Positions 24,340-36,006 of a stretch of 64,000 bases of DNA are shown one piece after another. Numbering within the stretch: position 1 is the first letter of the stretch; each line of letters opens with the position of its first letter. The translations under genes and the position numbers were made by a program. The stretch spans positions 1-64,000 of the forward strand of contig NW_004087003.1 of assembly GCF_000220395.1 (NCBI RefSeq). Reading direction: 5' to 3'. This stretch comes from Ichthyophthirius multifiliis (lineage: Eukaryota; Ciliophora; Oligohymenophorea; Hymenostomatida). A model generated the notes under the pieces. That model worked only from the letters and a program-made list of their open reading frames with translations. It was not told where the DNA came from and made no database searches.

Positions 24340-24850
24340 AAATAAAGTTAAATTTATAACTTACTGTAATTTTTAGAAATTTATTGATAATTCTAATTCT
24401 AATTGATATCTTATTTTAAATAATATTATTATATAAATTAATTTCATATACATATTTATTAAATATATCATCAATTAAGATGTGTTTAAACTTTATATTT
24501 TTAAATTTAATAAAATAGATATTTTTTACTTTCGTTTCTTTTATATTTTTAAAATTATTTTTAAAAAATATATATTTGCATTATTTTTTCTTAAAAATCT
24601 ATTATTTTATTCAAATTAAAACATACTTAAATAATTTCATTTATATTTTTTTATTCAATTTCTTCAGATTAACTATTATATAATTATATCAAATTAATTA
24701 CAGAGTGAAATAGATAATCTGATTATCTATAAATATATACGTAAAAAATAAGGCCTAAAGATAATATATAACACTTAAAAATATTCTTTAGGAATCTAAA
24801 AAGAAATATAAAAATATATGCTAGCCAAATAAGTAATTATATTATCAATT
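24340..24850. repeat. Shared block before kinesin, unit 2
   Basis: Counterpart of 15,820-16,400. Contains TTACTTTCGTTTCTTT near 24,527 and ATATATGCTAGCCAAA near 24,815. Confidence 0.65.
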
Positions 24851-25280
24851 TTATATGTAAATTCATATCAGTAGTATGTGGTTGCTTTAATGGACTTAGA
24901 TTGCTGGATATTTATTTAATATTTTTAAATATTTAAAAAAAAATTGTATATTCTTTATTGAATTACATTTGATTTATTAAATGATTATTTTATCTTAAAA
25001 TTAAACTAAAAAACAATATTTAAATAATTAAGGAAAAATATATAAATAATTTAAATAATTAAAAATATAAAATATCATAAATATATGTTTAAATTTAATA
25101 TGTTAATTATTAAACTATTTATAATTTAAAGCGACTTGAATTTTAATAAATCCTAAAATTATATTAAATCTATAATTTTAATAAATATAATATAATATAT
25201 TTATTTATGCTCTAAAAGTTAATATAAAAGAATTTATTTACGAAAATTAAGATAAAAAAAAATATAAATTTTTATCTTAT

Positions 25281-25302
25281 TATTATTATAATTATTATTA
25301 TA

Positions 25303-25352
<50 letters not shown>
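25281..25352. repeat. (ATT)n microsatellite
   Basis: Long ATT array upstream of the third kinesin remnant, matching the position of the array at 16,842-16,888. Confidence 0.9.
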
Positions 25353-25353
<1 letters not shown>

Positions 25354-25879
25354 ATTTATTTTATTATTAATATTATTATTTTTAAATTTTAATTTTTTTT
25401 TTTTTAATAATATTTTTATTTCATTTATTTTATTATTTTAATTATATTTTATTATAAATAAATATATTTTGCATATTAATTTATATATAATTATAATTTT
25501 AAATTTTTTTTAATAATTTTATATTTTTTTATTTCAATTATTTAATAATTGAAATTTTAATTTATTTATTAATTTTTTTTATTATAATATTATTATTACT
25601 TTTTAAATTTTTTAGTTTATTTTTAGTTATTTTTATTTTAACTTAACTTTTTTTTCATTTTTTTTTAATTTTTTATTTAATTTTTTTATTTTTATATATG
25701 TTTATTTTCAAAGTTTTTTTTTTTCTTTAATTTTTTTTTTTAAATTTGATATATTGAAATTCTTAACATTCTTTTTAATTATTCATAATATTTTCCTGTT
25801 TATTTTTCTTTTAATCCTATTCTTATTTTTAACTATTTGTCTTTTTTATTAACTTATTTTATTAATTTTAGTGCATCTA

Positions 25880-26560
25880 ACTCTGTTTAATTTTTTCTAT
25901 TTTGCCAAGTATTTGTACTCAGCCTTTTTGAAAGCTTTCTATTTAAATAAATTTAAAGAGAATTCATATTTATTTTAAATAATAAATCTATAATTTATTT
26001 ATTCATTATATATTTCAATATAACTGAATTTTAAATTAAAGTTTTAAATATTGTTATTTATTATTTCCTATAATGAATAATATTTTTAAACCTCCTTCCA
26101 TATTTTATTACATATTGTTAAACATGGCATAAATTTTTACCTGAACCAGTCATTCCATTTACAAAACATTTACAATTATAGCTATTAAATAAATTTGTTT
26201 AAATGCTTTACTTTATAACATAGTTATATATTTATAAGTGGAAATGTTAGGAAAAAAAACATCATTAAATTTATAACTCCTATAAATATTTTAATGATTA
26301 ATTTCTATAGCTTACATTATTATTATTTTTTATGCTTTTTATTTTTAGTATATTTATATTTATTTTATTACGTTAATTTTTTTTAAAACAGTTTTTAAAG
26401 TAATTAATGAATGACGGAGTTTAATGAAAATCTATAAATTTAGAAGATTTTTTTTAAAAGTAAATTTATTAAGCTTAGATTTATTAAAGAATTTTATCTT
26501 TATTCGCAGAATACTATGTAAATTTTTAGAATATTAAATTAAATTTTTAAATCTTTTAAC
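25880..26560 (-). pseudogene. Kinesin motor remnant, copy K3 (strongly decayed)
   Basis: CFVNGMTGSGK is visible near 26,165-26,130, but an extra A right after the P-loop lysine shifts the frame. Flanking pieces match K1/K2 (26,270-26,220; 26,110-25,930). Much of switch II and the distal motor is gone. It marks the beginning of another, truncated unit. Confidence 0.75.
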
Positions 26561-26712
26561 TTTTTTAACATTTAATTATCTTTGACTTTTTAATAGAAAA
26601 GTGTTCATTTTTTTATACAAATTCTAGAAACCTTTATTTGCAATTATAAAAATATATTACTTTAATTTAAAATAAAAAAAATACTTTGTATCTATATCTA
26701 TTTTTTATTCAT

Positions 26713-27087
26713 TCAATTCATTTTAAATTATTTTTAGCTTAAGCATATCATGATCTGGTTTAAGACAAAATAACAATTCAAGTAACCATTTATAGGTGGC
26801 ATATTAATTGAGTTAATAAAAATATCATCGGGAGAAACCAACTTTATAATCTATTAATATACTTAAGGAGCATTACACTTGAAATTTGTAATTACTTTTT
26901 ACTTAATAATTTCTTTTTTAGGAGAAAGAGCTGTTCCTGAAGCTATTTTAACTAGGTCTAGGTCTCTTATAGAAAATTAGTTTGTAAATTGCTTAATTAG
27001 TGGTAAAATTAATCCATAATCTATTATATTCCAATAGGTGTTTTCATAATTCTTTAAATGAAAATTTAATTCTTATTTTCCAATCTA
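26713..27087 (-). CDS. Possible exon or ORF of unknown function
   Basis: Open from after a TGA at 27,088-27,090 to TGA 26,715-26,713, about 124 codons without an early ATG. It reads with ordinary composition (NYENTYWNIIDYGLILPLI, RDLDLVKIASGTALSPKKEI, SPDDIFINSINMPPINGY). A second minus-strand frame across the same DNA is also largely open and looks coiled-coil-like, so one is a shadow. No family recognised. It may be a fragment of a neighbouring mobile element. Confidence 0.3.
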
Positions 27088-28118
27088 TCAAATAACTAAA
27101 TCTACATTTGGTTTTTTTTGTTTTTTTTTTGTTTTAATTTATTTTAAATAAAAATAATAATAATAAATTTTTATGTTTAATTATTATTTAAAATAAAAAT
27201 AAAGTTAGTCGCATTTTTTCTTAAATATGTTTAATTGAATTAATATAAATAATATATATTTTGTAAAATAAATTAAATTAAAAATTATTTATATTTGATA
27301 ATATGTTAAAATATTAATATTTATTTCCAAAAAAAAAAAAAAATTATTTATTAACAAAAAATATTTTTTTTTTATCAAAAAATATTTTTATGTTTTGAAG
27401 AAAAAACCTTAACTCACATAATTATTTTTTATTTATTTATATACTCTTCTTTTTTTTTAAACAAAAATTAATATATTTATATAAATTTTAATATAGATTT
27501 ATAAAACTAAATTGTTTAATAATACTCAACATAGAAACAAATAAAAACATAAAAAATTATTATTTAGTGCCTTCATTATAAAGATTTTTCCTATTTAATC
27601 TTTGAATAAGACATAAAAACTCTATTAACACATTAAATTTTTTTTTTCTCTGCTAATTAATTTGTTTTTTAAAAAGGAGGGGCTGCTTTATAATTCATAA
27701 GTGGTTTAGTAAATTAATATTAGATTCTAAGGGATCTAATAAAGCAAAATAAATAATAAATAAAACAATTTAAATTTATAAAAGTTAAAAAAAAAAAAAC
27801 AAAAGTATAAAAGTGGGTTATAAAAAAGTTAGCAAACGAATGGAAGATTATTGAATGTCTTAAATTAATAAAATTAGGTTATTTATCATCCTACATTAAA
27901 TGAATTCTTAATTTGAACAAGAAATAATATAGATAAGCCATTAAGATTGCAAGAAAAAATTAAAAAGTTTAATTTTATCAAAAAAGGAAGAATAAAGGAA
28001 AAATAAATTAATAATACAAGAACACACGAATTCTATAAAAAATTAATTTATAATGAGTTTTTAGAAAAAAATTAATTTAATAAAAATTAATTAAAAAAAA
28101 AATAAAAAATAAAAAAAA
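27088..28118. other. A/T-rich leader region of the retrotransposon
   Basis: Poly-A/T tracts, then from about 27,660 a stretch with moderately complex sequence (for example WVIKKLANEWKIIECLKLIK on the plus strand near 27,825) that ends at TGA. It may be 5' sequence of the element that follows. No clear gene. Confidence 0.4.
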
Positions 28119-28892
28119 GTGATAAAAAATTAAAATAATTGCACATGTACATTACTCAGGGTAACAAATCCTTACTTCTTAAAAGAAACTTAAACTCCTC
28201 CTGCAACTATTTTCATAAATCTTGCATTCCTTTTTCTCATAAAAATCACATTAAACAATTAAATTCTCAACATCCTCACAAATAAATACACAAAATATGC
28301 TATTATTTCTAACTTGGCTACTGCAAATACTAAAACGACTGCATATACTCCCACGGGAACTACACATCTAAACACAACTACAGATAAAACTAACAAAAAA
28401 GGCCCTACCCTCCTAAATATTTCTAGAATCGAAATAAACACAAATAAAATTACAAAAATAGCAACAACTATTCTAACTAGACCAAACAACCATAAAATCA
28501 TAATCAAACAGAACTACTGTAAATATAATTTAATAAGTTACTGCAGGTATGGATTATTCAACTGTAAATATTCCCACAAATACCAATATAAAGACGCAAA
28601 CAATTTTAACGGAAAATATAATTCTAAAAAAAAAAAAAATTAATTTTAAAATTTTAAATTTAATCACCAAAATAAAAATTAACAAAAATTCTAAATAATT
28701 TACTAAAGAAAATAATACCATGAAACACAAAACATATAATAAAATCAAATACAGAACAACAAAAAAACCCATCTATTTAAACTCTATAGAAACAATCCGA
28801 ACAAAGTCGACTAATCCAACTTCAATAAAACATAATTTTTGAAGACTAAATATAAATAATTCAAAACTCTGCTACATCTAATAAAACGATGA
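28119..28892 (+). CDS. Retrotransposon ORF1 with CCCH-like zinc finger (about 257 codons open)
   Basis: Open in the Gln-reassigned code from at least 28,119 to TGA 28,890-28,892. No in-frame ATG was seen near the start, so the true start is unclear. The first half is Thr/Asn-rich. The finger lies at about 28,513-28,575: CKYNLISYCRYGLFNCKYSH, spacing C-x7-C-x6-C-x3-H, close to RNA-binding CCCH fingers. The tail is basic and Gln/Asn-rich. LINE ORF1 proteins usually bind RNA, which fits. The standard-code ORFs on both strands here (28,259-28,772) are shadows or parts of it. Confidence 0.6.
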
Positions 28893-28899
28893 AAAAATA

Positions 28900-31350
28900 A
28901 ACAATTCTAACATTTAAATACATCAAATCTAAGACCAAATAAACCTTAATCAACAAAAGAACAAACCTCCATAGAGAAATTTTTTCATAACAAAACAGAA
29001 AACTTCGAAACTCCTTCCTTCTAAAGAATTAACCAATTCAAAAACATCCTCCAACAAAGTTCAAGCAAAAACACAATCCAAAAAACATTAAAACATAACC
29101 GAGACAAAGCATTAACTCCAACACTAAATAAAAATGACAGTAATTAATAAAAAAAAATAACTGATAAACCTAATAACTTAAAAAACCCTAAACATAACTT
29201 AAATATACCTATATAAAAACCTACATATAAACCTATATAAAATTTTGAAAAAAAAAACATACTACAACAATAATCTCATAAACTCAAACACACGCTCTAC
29301 CACCATTCAAAATAGCATAAAAATACTCTGCACAAACCTAAGCCATCAAAAATAACGCTAAATCATCATTACTTGTGAAGCATGGCTTCAACCTAACTAA
29401 TAAATTTAGTCCCTTTAACCCCTTTAACTGGACCCGTAATCAAGACTAAACTGGCGGTGGGGTATCAATCTTAACAAATTAATCCACGCATAAGAAATTA
29501 AATAGTCTTCCCAGAATTAAAAATAATAATAACACACTGTAATAATAATTCAAAATTGATTTGCATAGGCTTATATATTTCTAACCACAGCGAAAAATTA
29601 TTCTCAAAACATAATTCCATGAAATTCAAAACATTTTAAATAGATTAATAACCCATCATAGTTCTTTATCTTTGGCGACTTTAATAACTAACCAGAAAAA
29701 GTAAAGAAAATCCTAAAATAATTCTTTTAATTCTACAACCTCGAAATCCATCCAAACACTCCAACACACTCCGATAATATAATTGACTTAATCATTACTA
29801 CCAAGAACTTAAACTGCAAAATTCAAGTAATCAACCAAATTGAAAATAGCGACCATAAAACCATTATAGCGCAAATCCGAACCAACACTCAACTAAAGAA
29901 TAAGAAAAAACTAACCTTTAACAAAAAATTAGCAAAAATCCTCCTCAACTCCTTTCAACATTAAGAACCCCTAAATTTTATTGCACAGAACAGTAATTAC
30001 TATAAATAAAAAAGAAAAACTGACAAATGGCTTGAGCAGATTTAAAACATATTTAACCAAGCACAAGAATGGAAACTTTTCATTAAATCACTACAACAAA
30101 CCAAAAAACAAAATGGGATTCAACTCTGGAAAAATCTCTCACACTTCATCAGAAGTCAGAAATCTTCTCTTTTCTGGAAAAAATGTAAATCCATAATACT
30201 CCAATACAAAATCAAAAAGAGACAAGAACTAAAGACAGTATCCAAATTAATAACCAAAATCTATACGACCAAAGCCTGAACAATTGCCTTTATAAACACT
30301 TCTTAGCATACTTTAAAAATGATAACTCAACTCAAACTCAATGGTTCAGATTAAACTTCAAAGACTGGAAATTTAAAACCTACCCAAAGTCAGCACCAAT
30401 AAAGCAATATCTATAGGCCTCCTATCCGATAAAATACTCTAATACTTCTAAAAAGACAAACTCCACGAACAACAAAGAATATAATTATTAAAAAAATACA
30501 TAGAAAGAATCTAAGACCCTCTCAAATACATTTCACACTTAACCGGAAGACTACTTTGCCTTAATAAAGAACTATCCAAACTCTGCCAAATCGAAAACAT
30601 AAGGCCCATCTTATCCCCAATAAGAAAATTCCTTGAATTACAAATAAAACAAAAATTACAGGACTACGTATAACAAAAATCGGGAAGTCTTAAATCGGAT
30701 TCATCTAAGGTTTCGGCACTGAAATCAACTTACATAAATTGAGCACACTCTGGCAAGAAATAAAACCACACAGAAACTCCGATATACTCTTCATTAATCT
30801 CAAGAGCGCATTTGACTAAGTCCCACACGCCATCCTTTTAAATCTAATTAAATAACAATAAATCCTTAACGCAGACGAATTCGAATTACTCTAATTTATT
30901 CTTTATAACTCATACCTGTAAATCGGTAACAAAGATTTAAAGAGGAGTACCCTAAGAATCCTTACTCAGCCCCTTCCTATTTAACATATTCCTAAATACA
31001 CTATATTTGCATACCACTCAACTTAAAATTCCTTCTAACCAACAACTATACTACATAGACGATCTCGCCCTAATAACTCAGACAAATTACAAACTGTTTA
31101 TTCTAATGGGCCTATCTATGAATACCAGATAATCGTTAATCAAAAGAAATCCGGAATTATGACACAAAAAAACCCAAAACAAATATTAAATAACTCATTT
31201 CCTTTCCCATAGTAAACTGATACAAATATCTCGAAGTAATAATCGACAATAACTTTTCGCTAAAACACCATTACAAAGAGATTAAGAACAAACTACAATA
31301 CTCAATTTACAAACTGAACCTTCTACACGAGGAAAGTACCAACAAAGAAA
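28900..31350 (+). pseudogene. Retrotransposon ORF2: APE endonuclease plus reverse transcriptase
   Basis: Endonuclease landmarks in order: ITCEAWLQ near 29,365-29,388, GGGVSI near 29,453, FGDFNNQP near 29,671-29,695, and SDH near 29,848-29,856 (the catalytic Asp/His pair). RT landmarks: FIQGFGTEINLHKL near 30,695-30,740, FINLKSAFDQVPH near 30,791-30,830 (palm motif A), RGVPQESLLSPFLFNIFL near 30,941-30,995 (motif B), YYIDDLAL near 31,048-31,075 (motif C, catalytic YxDD), and YKYLEVIIDNNFSLKHH near 31,210-31,265. Several frame changes lie between these blocks, and a TGA precedes YKYLE, so this copy is dead. It ends abruptly at the microsatellite. Confidence 0.85.
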
Positions 31351-31575
31351 AGAAGAAATGAAGAAATGAAGAAATGAAGAAAAGAAGAAATGAAGAAATG
31401 AAGAAAAGAAGAAAAGAAGAAAAGAAGAAAAGAAGAAAAGAAGAAAAGAAGAAAAGAAGAAAAGAAGAAAAGAAGAAATGAAGAAATGAAGAAATGAAGA
31501 AAAGAAGAAAAGAAGAAAAGAAGAAAAGAAGAAAAGAAGAAAAGAAGAAAAGAAGAAAAGAAGAAGAAGAAAATT
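31341..31575. repeat. Pure purine microsatellite (GAAAAGAA / GAAATGAA units)
   Basis: About 230 bp with almost no pyrimidines on the plus strand except T in ATG-containing variants, built from AAGAA, AAAGAAG and AAATGAAG units. It abuts the truncated end of the retrotransposon and could have grown from its 3' A/G tail. Confidence 0.95.
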
Positions 31576-31639
31576 ACTATATAAGGTTTATTATATCCTC
31601 AAAATAAAACTTTTTTTAACTTTAATTAAATCAATACAA

Positions 31640-32250
31640 CTAAAATTAAATTCATACAATTGCTAAAAAGAATAAAAAGACTTACTTTAGTTTTAAGATT
31701 CGTATGTCATATAGAACTATAGTATATACTTATATTCTTTGATGAGACATCCTGTAATCTTAATTTATAAAAACATAAGCATGATGTAAAAAAGTGGAAG
31801 AATTCATGTGTATAGATAAAATAAATCAATCAATTATACAGTTATGGGTTTGATTCATCCTAATGATGCTATGCCTTATATGGGAATAAAAGGTGGAGCA
31901 AAACGGGAGTACCAAGTTAAGTATTTATGTGAATTATTATATTATATTGAAATGAATTGGCAAAACAAAAAAATTGTAATTGCTTTAGATCAAACTGAAT
32001 AGGATGATTCAAATAATGTTAAAAAATTGCTACTTAATAATATAAACTATATTATTAAGTTTAGTACAATGTCAACACCTTAGTTTATACATTAGGAGCT
32101 ATTATGGTTAAAATTTAAAAATAACATAAATAATAATATATTTAAAAAAAAATAGAAATTGAAAGAAATATAAAATTGTAAAAAAAAATATCAGAAAATG
32201 ATTTTTGAGGCTTTTACAGTTATTAACTTAGATAATATAAAGAAGTTTAA
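31640..32250 (+). mobile_element. IS630/Tc1-type DDE transposase-like remnant
   Basis: One open frame (ATG at 31,742, open also upstream) reads NKSINYTVMGLIHPN, YQVKYLCELLYYIEMNW, KKIVIALDQTEQDDSNN, LLLNNINYIIKFSTMS and then PQFIHQELLWLKFK. The order hydrophobic strand - Asp - long helix - I-x-x-F - P...E-LW..LK matches the second Asp and the Glu region (NPIE-x-W) of IS630/Tc1/mariner transposases. The usual DNA.xxH and NPIE wording is altered, and the first catalytic Asp was not found, so the copy is probably inactive. Confidence 0.5.
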
Positions 32251-32299
32251 ATTGTAATAATATATTATAATGCTAAAAATTTTAAAAATAAAAAATCAA

Positions 32300-32471
32300 T
32301 TTTATTAATATATAAAAGTAAGTAGCTTTTGCTTTAAATAATAAATATTCATTATTTACAATTAAAGTTAAAGATAAAATATTAAAAAAAAAAGTAAAAA
32401 AAAAATAAAAATAAAAAAAAATAACAAATAACAAATAAAAAATAAAAAATAACAATAATATGTAAATTTAA

Positions 32472-32529
<58 letters not shown>

Positions 32530-33505
32530 TAAAATATATTAATAATAATATATTTATAATAATAATTAATTTCTTTTGTTTGTCATGTATTTTTTATCTT
32601 ATTATATATTTTTTTTTATAATTATGTATGATTTTTTTAAAAAAATTAATTGTAAAATAAAAAATAGATTTTTATATATTTTTTTATTGATTTTATAATA
32701 AAAATACAAAAATTTTAAAAATAAACATAACTTAATAATAATTAATTTAATAGATATTAATTAAGAAAATATTAATGATTTTTTTTTTAATAATCTATTT
32801 AATATAAATAAAACAATAGATTTGTATAAGAAGATATATGTAGCAATCCTTTATTTAATGAGACTTAGAAAAATATAAAGAAATGTAAGTAAAAAATAGC
32901 TATTTTTATTTAATTAAAAAAAAAAATTTAAACAGTCCTTAATTGATTAAATATTTAATAAATATATTTATGAAAAAAATTTAAAAAAACATCAATTAAT
33001 ATTAAATAGAAATTTCTAAAAAAGATAATAAATTTTTGATATAACTTGATTTTGGTGAATAAAAAATAAAAATGATTAACTTAGTATTTTATTTTTTTAA
33101 AAAATATTATTAATTAAAAAAATAGATTAATTTATTTCATTATAAAAAATAAAATATTATATTTTATATATAATTATTATAATTTTTATTTTAATTACAA
33201 GGATTTATAAAATATTATTTATATTTTATATTATATATATTTTTTTTTTAATAAATATATATTTAAAATTAATAAAATTTTTATAATTTAAAAATGTAAA
33301 TTATTTAATTATATATATGTTTTATAAAAGAATTTTTTAAAAAGATATTATATATTTAGAAATTACTTTTTAATAATATTTTTTAAAGAGATATATTAAT
33401 CACATTTAAAATGATCATAAATATTTAAAAATATATATATATTATTTGGAAAAATTTATATAATTAAATAATATAAAATACATTTATAAAATATAATTAA
33501 AAATC
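32300..33505. other. A/T-rich region with (AAT)n array
   Basis: Contains an (AAT)n microsatellite at about 32,469-32,525 and long A/T runs. No gene seen. It lies at the inner boundary of the inverted unit 3. Confidence 0.5.
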
Positions 33506-35122
33506 TCATTAAAAATTATCTTTTTTAATGTTAATTTTAATAACATTTTCTTGATTAATCATATGATAAGATTTTCTTTAATTTTTATTATATTCATAAT
33601 TACGTATTTTACTTAATTTATTAATTTATTTAGATGTATTAGGCGATTTAGATTTTAAATAAACAACCAACTTATGTGAGCTTTAATGTTCAGCCTAACT
33701 TATTTAATTATATATTATTTTTCTTAAGCTATAGGAATTATTTGTTCTATTATTAATAATGCCATTTTCCATTTTTTATAAAAGATTGTTTTCTTTTAAC
33801 TCATCTTTATGTAATAAATTGTTTTGTATATTAACGTTTTTATCATCACTACCTAAAATTCTCTTATCTTAATTGATCAAATGCTTTAACTTACTATTTT
33901 TTTCTGTTTATATAGATTTAGAATTTTTTAATTTTATTATTCTCTTCATTATTATATTTTTTATAATCATTTTTATTTAATATTTAGACTTATTTATCAC
34001 TCTAATTTATTTCTTAATGTTCAACTTCAACTTTACTGTTTTGTTTCCTTTAATTTGAGTTTAAAAATTAAAAAAAATATTTAAAATATATTTATTTATT
34101 AACATTTCATCTATATGAAATAAAGATTTCATAGGAGATTAAATTGTAGTTTTATGTACTGCCATATTATTAATAGTTGATAAAGCTTAAATATTAGAAA
34201 TAGAAGATCTATGTCCTATTGGTTATAAGGGAGTAGGATTTTTTTTTTATTTATTTTTTAAATCTAAAACTAAAGAGAAAATATCAAATGAATTAGTTTT
34301 TAATTTTTCTTTTTTCTTTTATAATTAAAGAAGCTAATTTTAATTTAACAGAGGCTCATTTTTTACAATTATTCCATGTAAAAATTTAACTTTAAAACAA
34401 GTAAAAAATCCACATCTTGAGCATTCACAACTTTTCCTACGAATATGCTTTTTTATATTTAATACGTTTAAGTTTGTTTCATCATATTCTTTTAGATTTT
34501 CATCACTTCTTATTTTTCTTTATTTATTGGTTTCTGTAAAATTTTAGCAAGCAAAATAATAATTTTAAGAAGAGTTTGCAATATATATTTCATTACTTTA
34601 ACTTTTTAAATTTTACTTTCTAATAGTTTTAATTTGTTTTTGTATTTATTCATTAGTTTTTTAGAAGTTAATTTTGCGTATATATGATTAGTTTATAGAA
34701 ATCAGTTTTTGATTACTATCCGATTTTTTTCTTTTTTCTCCTTTCATTATCGAATTTAAAGTGCTTTGTCTTTTTCTTATTCCTTAACTGTTTCTCTTTT
34801 ATTAAAATGATTCCTATAAAGTATTCTTTAGTCTGTTTCTTTATTATGGTAATATTTAACAATAAAAAATTAAATAAAAATGATTATTAATATATATTTA
34901 CTAATTTTAGACATAATCTTTTATTGGGCTAATTATATTCAAATTATCTTATATTTTTTAATTATTTTTATCTTTTATTTACTCATCATCTAATAATACT
35001 TATAAATTATTTAAATATTTTATTATCACATTTTATTTTTTTCTTACGATAATTTGTTTTAGAAAAATTGCCTTGACTAACTTAATTTTTTGGCTCAGTT
35101 ACTGTTCTTATATTTGAAGCAT
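33506..35122 (-). CDS. Unknown 538-aa protein with a CxCxxC motif (unit 3, intact)
   Basis: One frame of exactly 539 codons from ATG 35,122 to TGA 33,508-33,506. N-terminal helical part (MLQIQEQQLSQKIKLVKAIF). A less protein-like stretch near 34,915-34,850 could be a short in-frame intron. Then a basic Ser/Lys/Gln region, and at about residues 225-250 the motif SCECSRCGFFTCFKVKFLHG, which could bind a metal. Later come HRSSISNIQALSTINNMAVH and MKSLFHIDEMLINKYI, and a Lys/Asn-rich tail. No family recognised. Fragments of the same gene occur in units 1 and 2, so this is the only complete copy here. It lies upstream of, and divergent from, the U1A-like gene. Confidence 0.65.
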
Positions 35123-36006
35123 CGTTTTTTATTATTTACAAAAAATTCTTATGTTAATGGTCTTTTAAAATTTTATTTTTTTAAAAATTAATTGCACATA
35201 TTTTTACTTTAATTGACCCCAAATTAATTTAATGAATCCCTTTTTTAATTCTCAATTTTTTTTATTATTAAGGTATTATAATAATATTTTTATAATTTTA
35301 CCCTCATATTTATTTTTGATGTGTTATTGTTTTAGGTTGATGAGAAATTCATTTTTTTATATTAATGAATGGATAACAAAAAATGTTACAAATAAAAAAT
35401 TAATATATTAGTTTTTATAAAACTTTATTTAATTTATTTAATTAAAAATATTAAATGCTCTTCTTAATTATAATAAATTAAAAATTTAGATTATTTAAAA
35501 AAAATTCTAATAAAATAAAAACAAATTAAATAACGTATTGTATTTTATTTATAAATATATATAGATTTCATTATTTTATTTTTTTAGAAAAAATTATTTT
35601 TTATATTTAATTTTTTTGTTAATTTATATTACATAATCTTCTTTTTAACCTTATTAATTTTTATCTATTGATAATTTATAAATATTTAGTTTTAAAATGA
35701 TAAGGATAAAAAATGATAAATATTAAATTACTAAATTATTTTAAATATTTTTATTAAAATGAATTTATTTATATTTTTGGGAGGGAAATTTTAATTTTCT
35801 ATTTCAAATTTGGTTCTAACTATAAAATTATTAGTAAAATTTGAATTAATTCTCATTATTTATTATTTTATAAATTTCATTTATATGCTTTATTATAAAT
35901 TATTTATTAATTGTTTTATTATATATATTTAATTAATTTTTTTCTTATTTAAATAAAAAAATTATTACAAAATTAATAGTTTTAAAATCAAAGCATATAT
36001 AGATTT
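35123..36006. other. Intergenic region between divergent genes
   Basis: A/T-rich. It separates the minus-strand 538-aa gene from the plus-strand U1A-like gene and so may hold both promoters. No motif could be assigned. Confidence 0.4.

Larger units (their letters stand above)
27660..31350 (+). mobile_element. Non-LTR (LINE-type) retrotransposon with APE endonuclease and RT, degenerate
   Basis: The plus strand becomes A/C-rich from about 28,140 to 31,340, unlike all surrounding DNA. It holds a first ORF with a CCCH-like finger (28,119-28,892), then an APE-type endonuclease and a reverse transcriptase reading in the same sense. Sequence homology stops inside the region C-terminal to the RT palm, where a purine microsatellite begins. 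No target-site duplication or poly-A tail could be identified. Confidence 0.85.

Noticed and set aside
28259-28507. Minus-strand 82-aa hydrophobic ORF inside the retrotransposon
   Set aside because: It is the complement of the Thr/Asn-rich ORF1 coding strand. The plus-strand frame carries the CCCH finger, and the minus frame has no motif.
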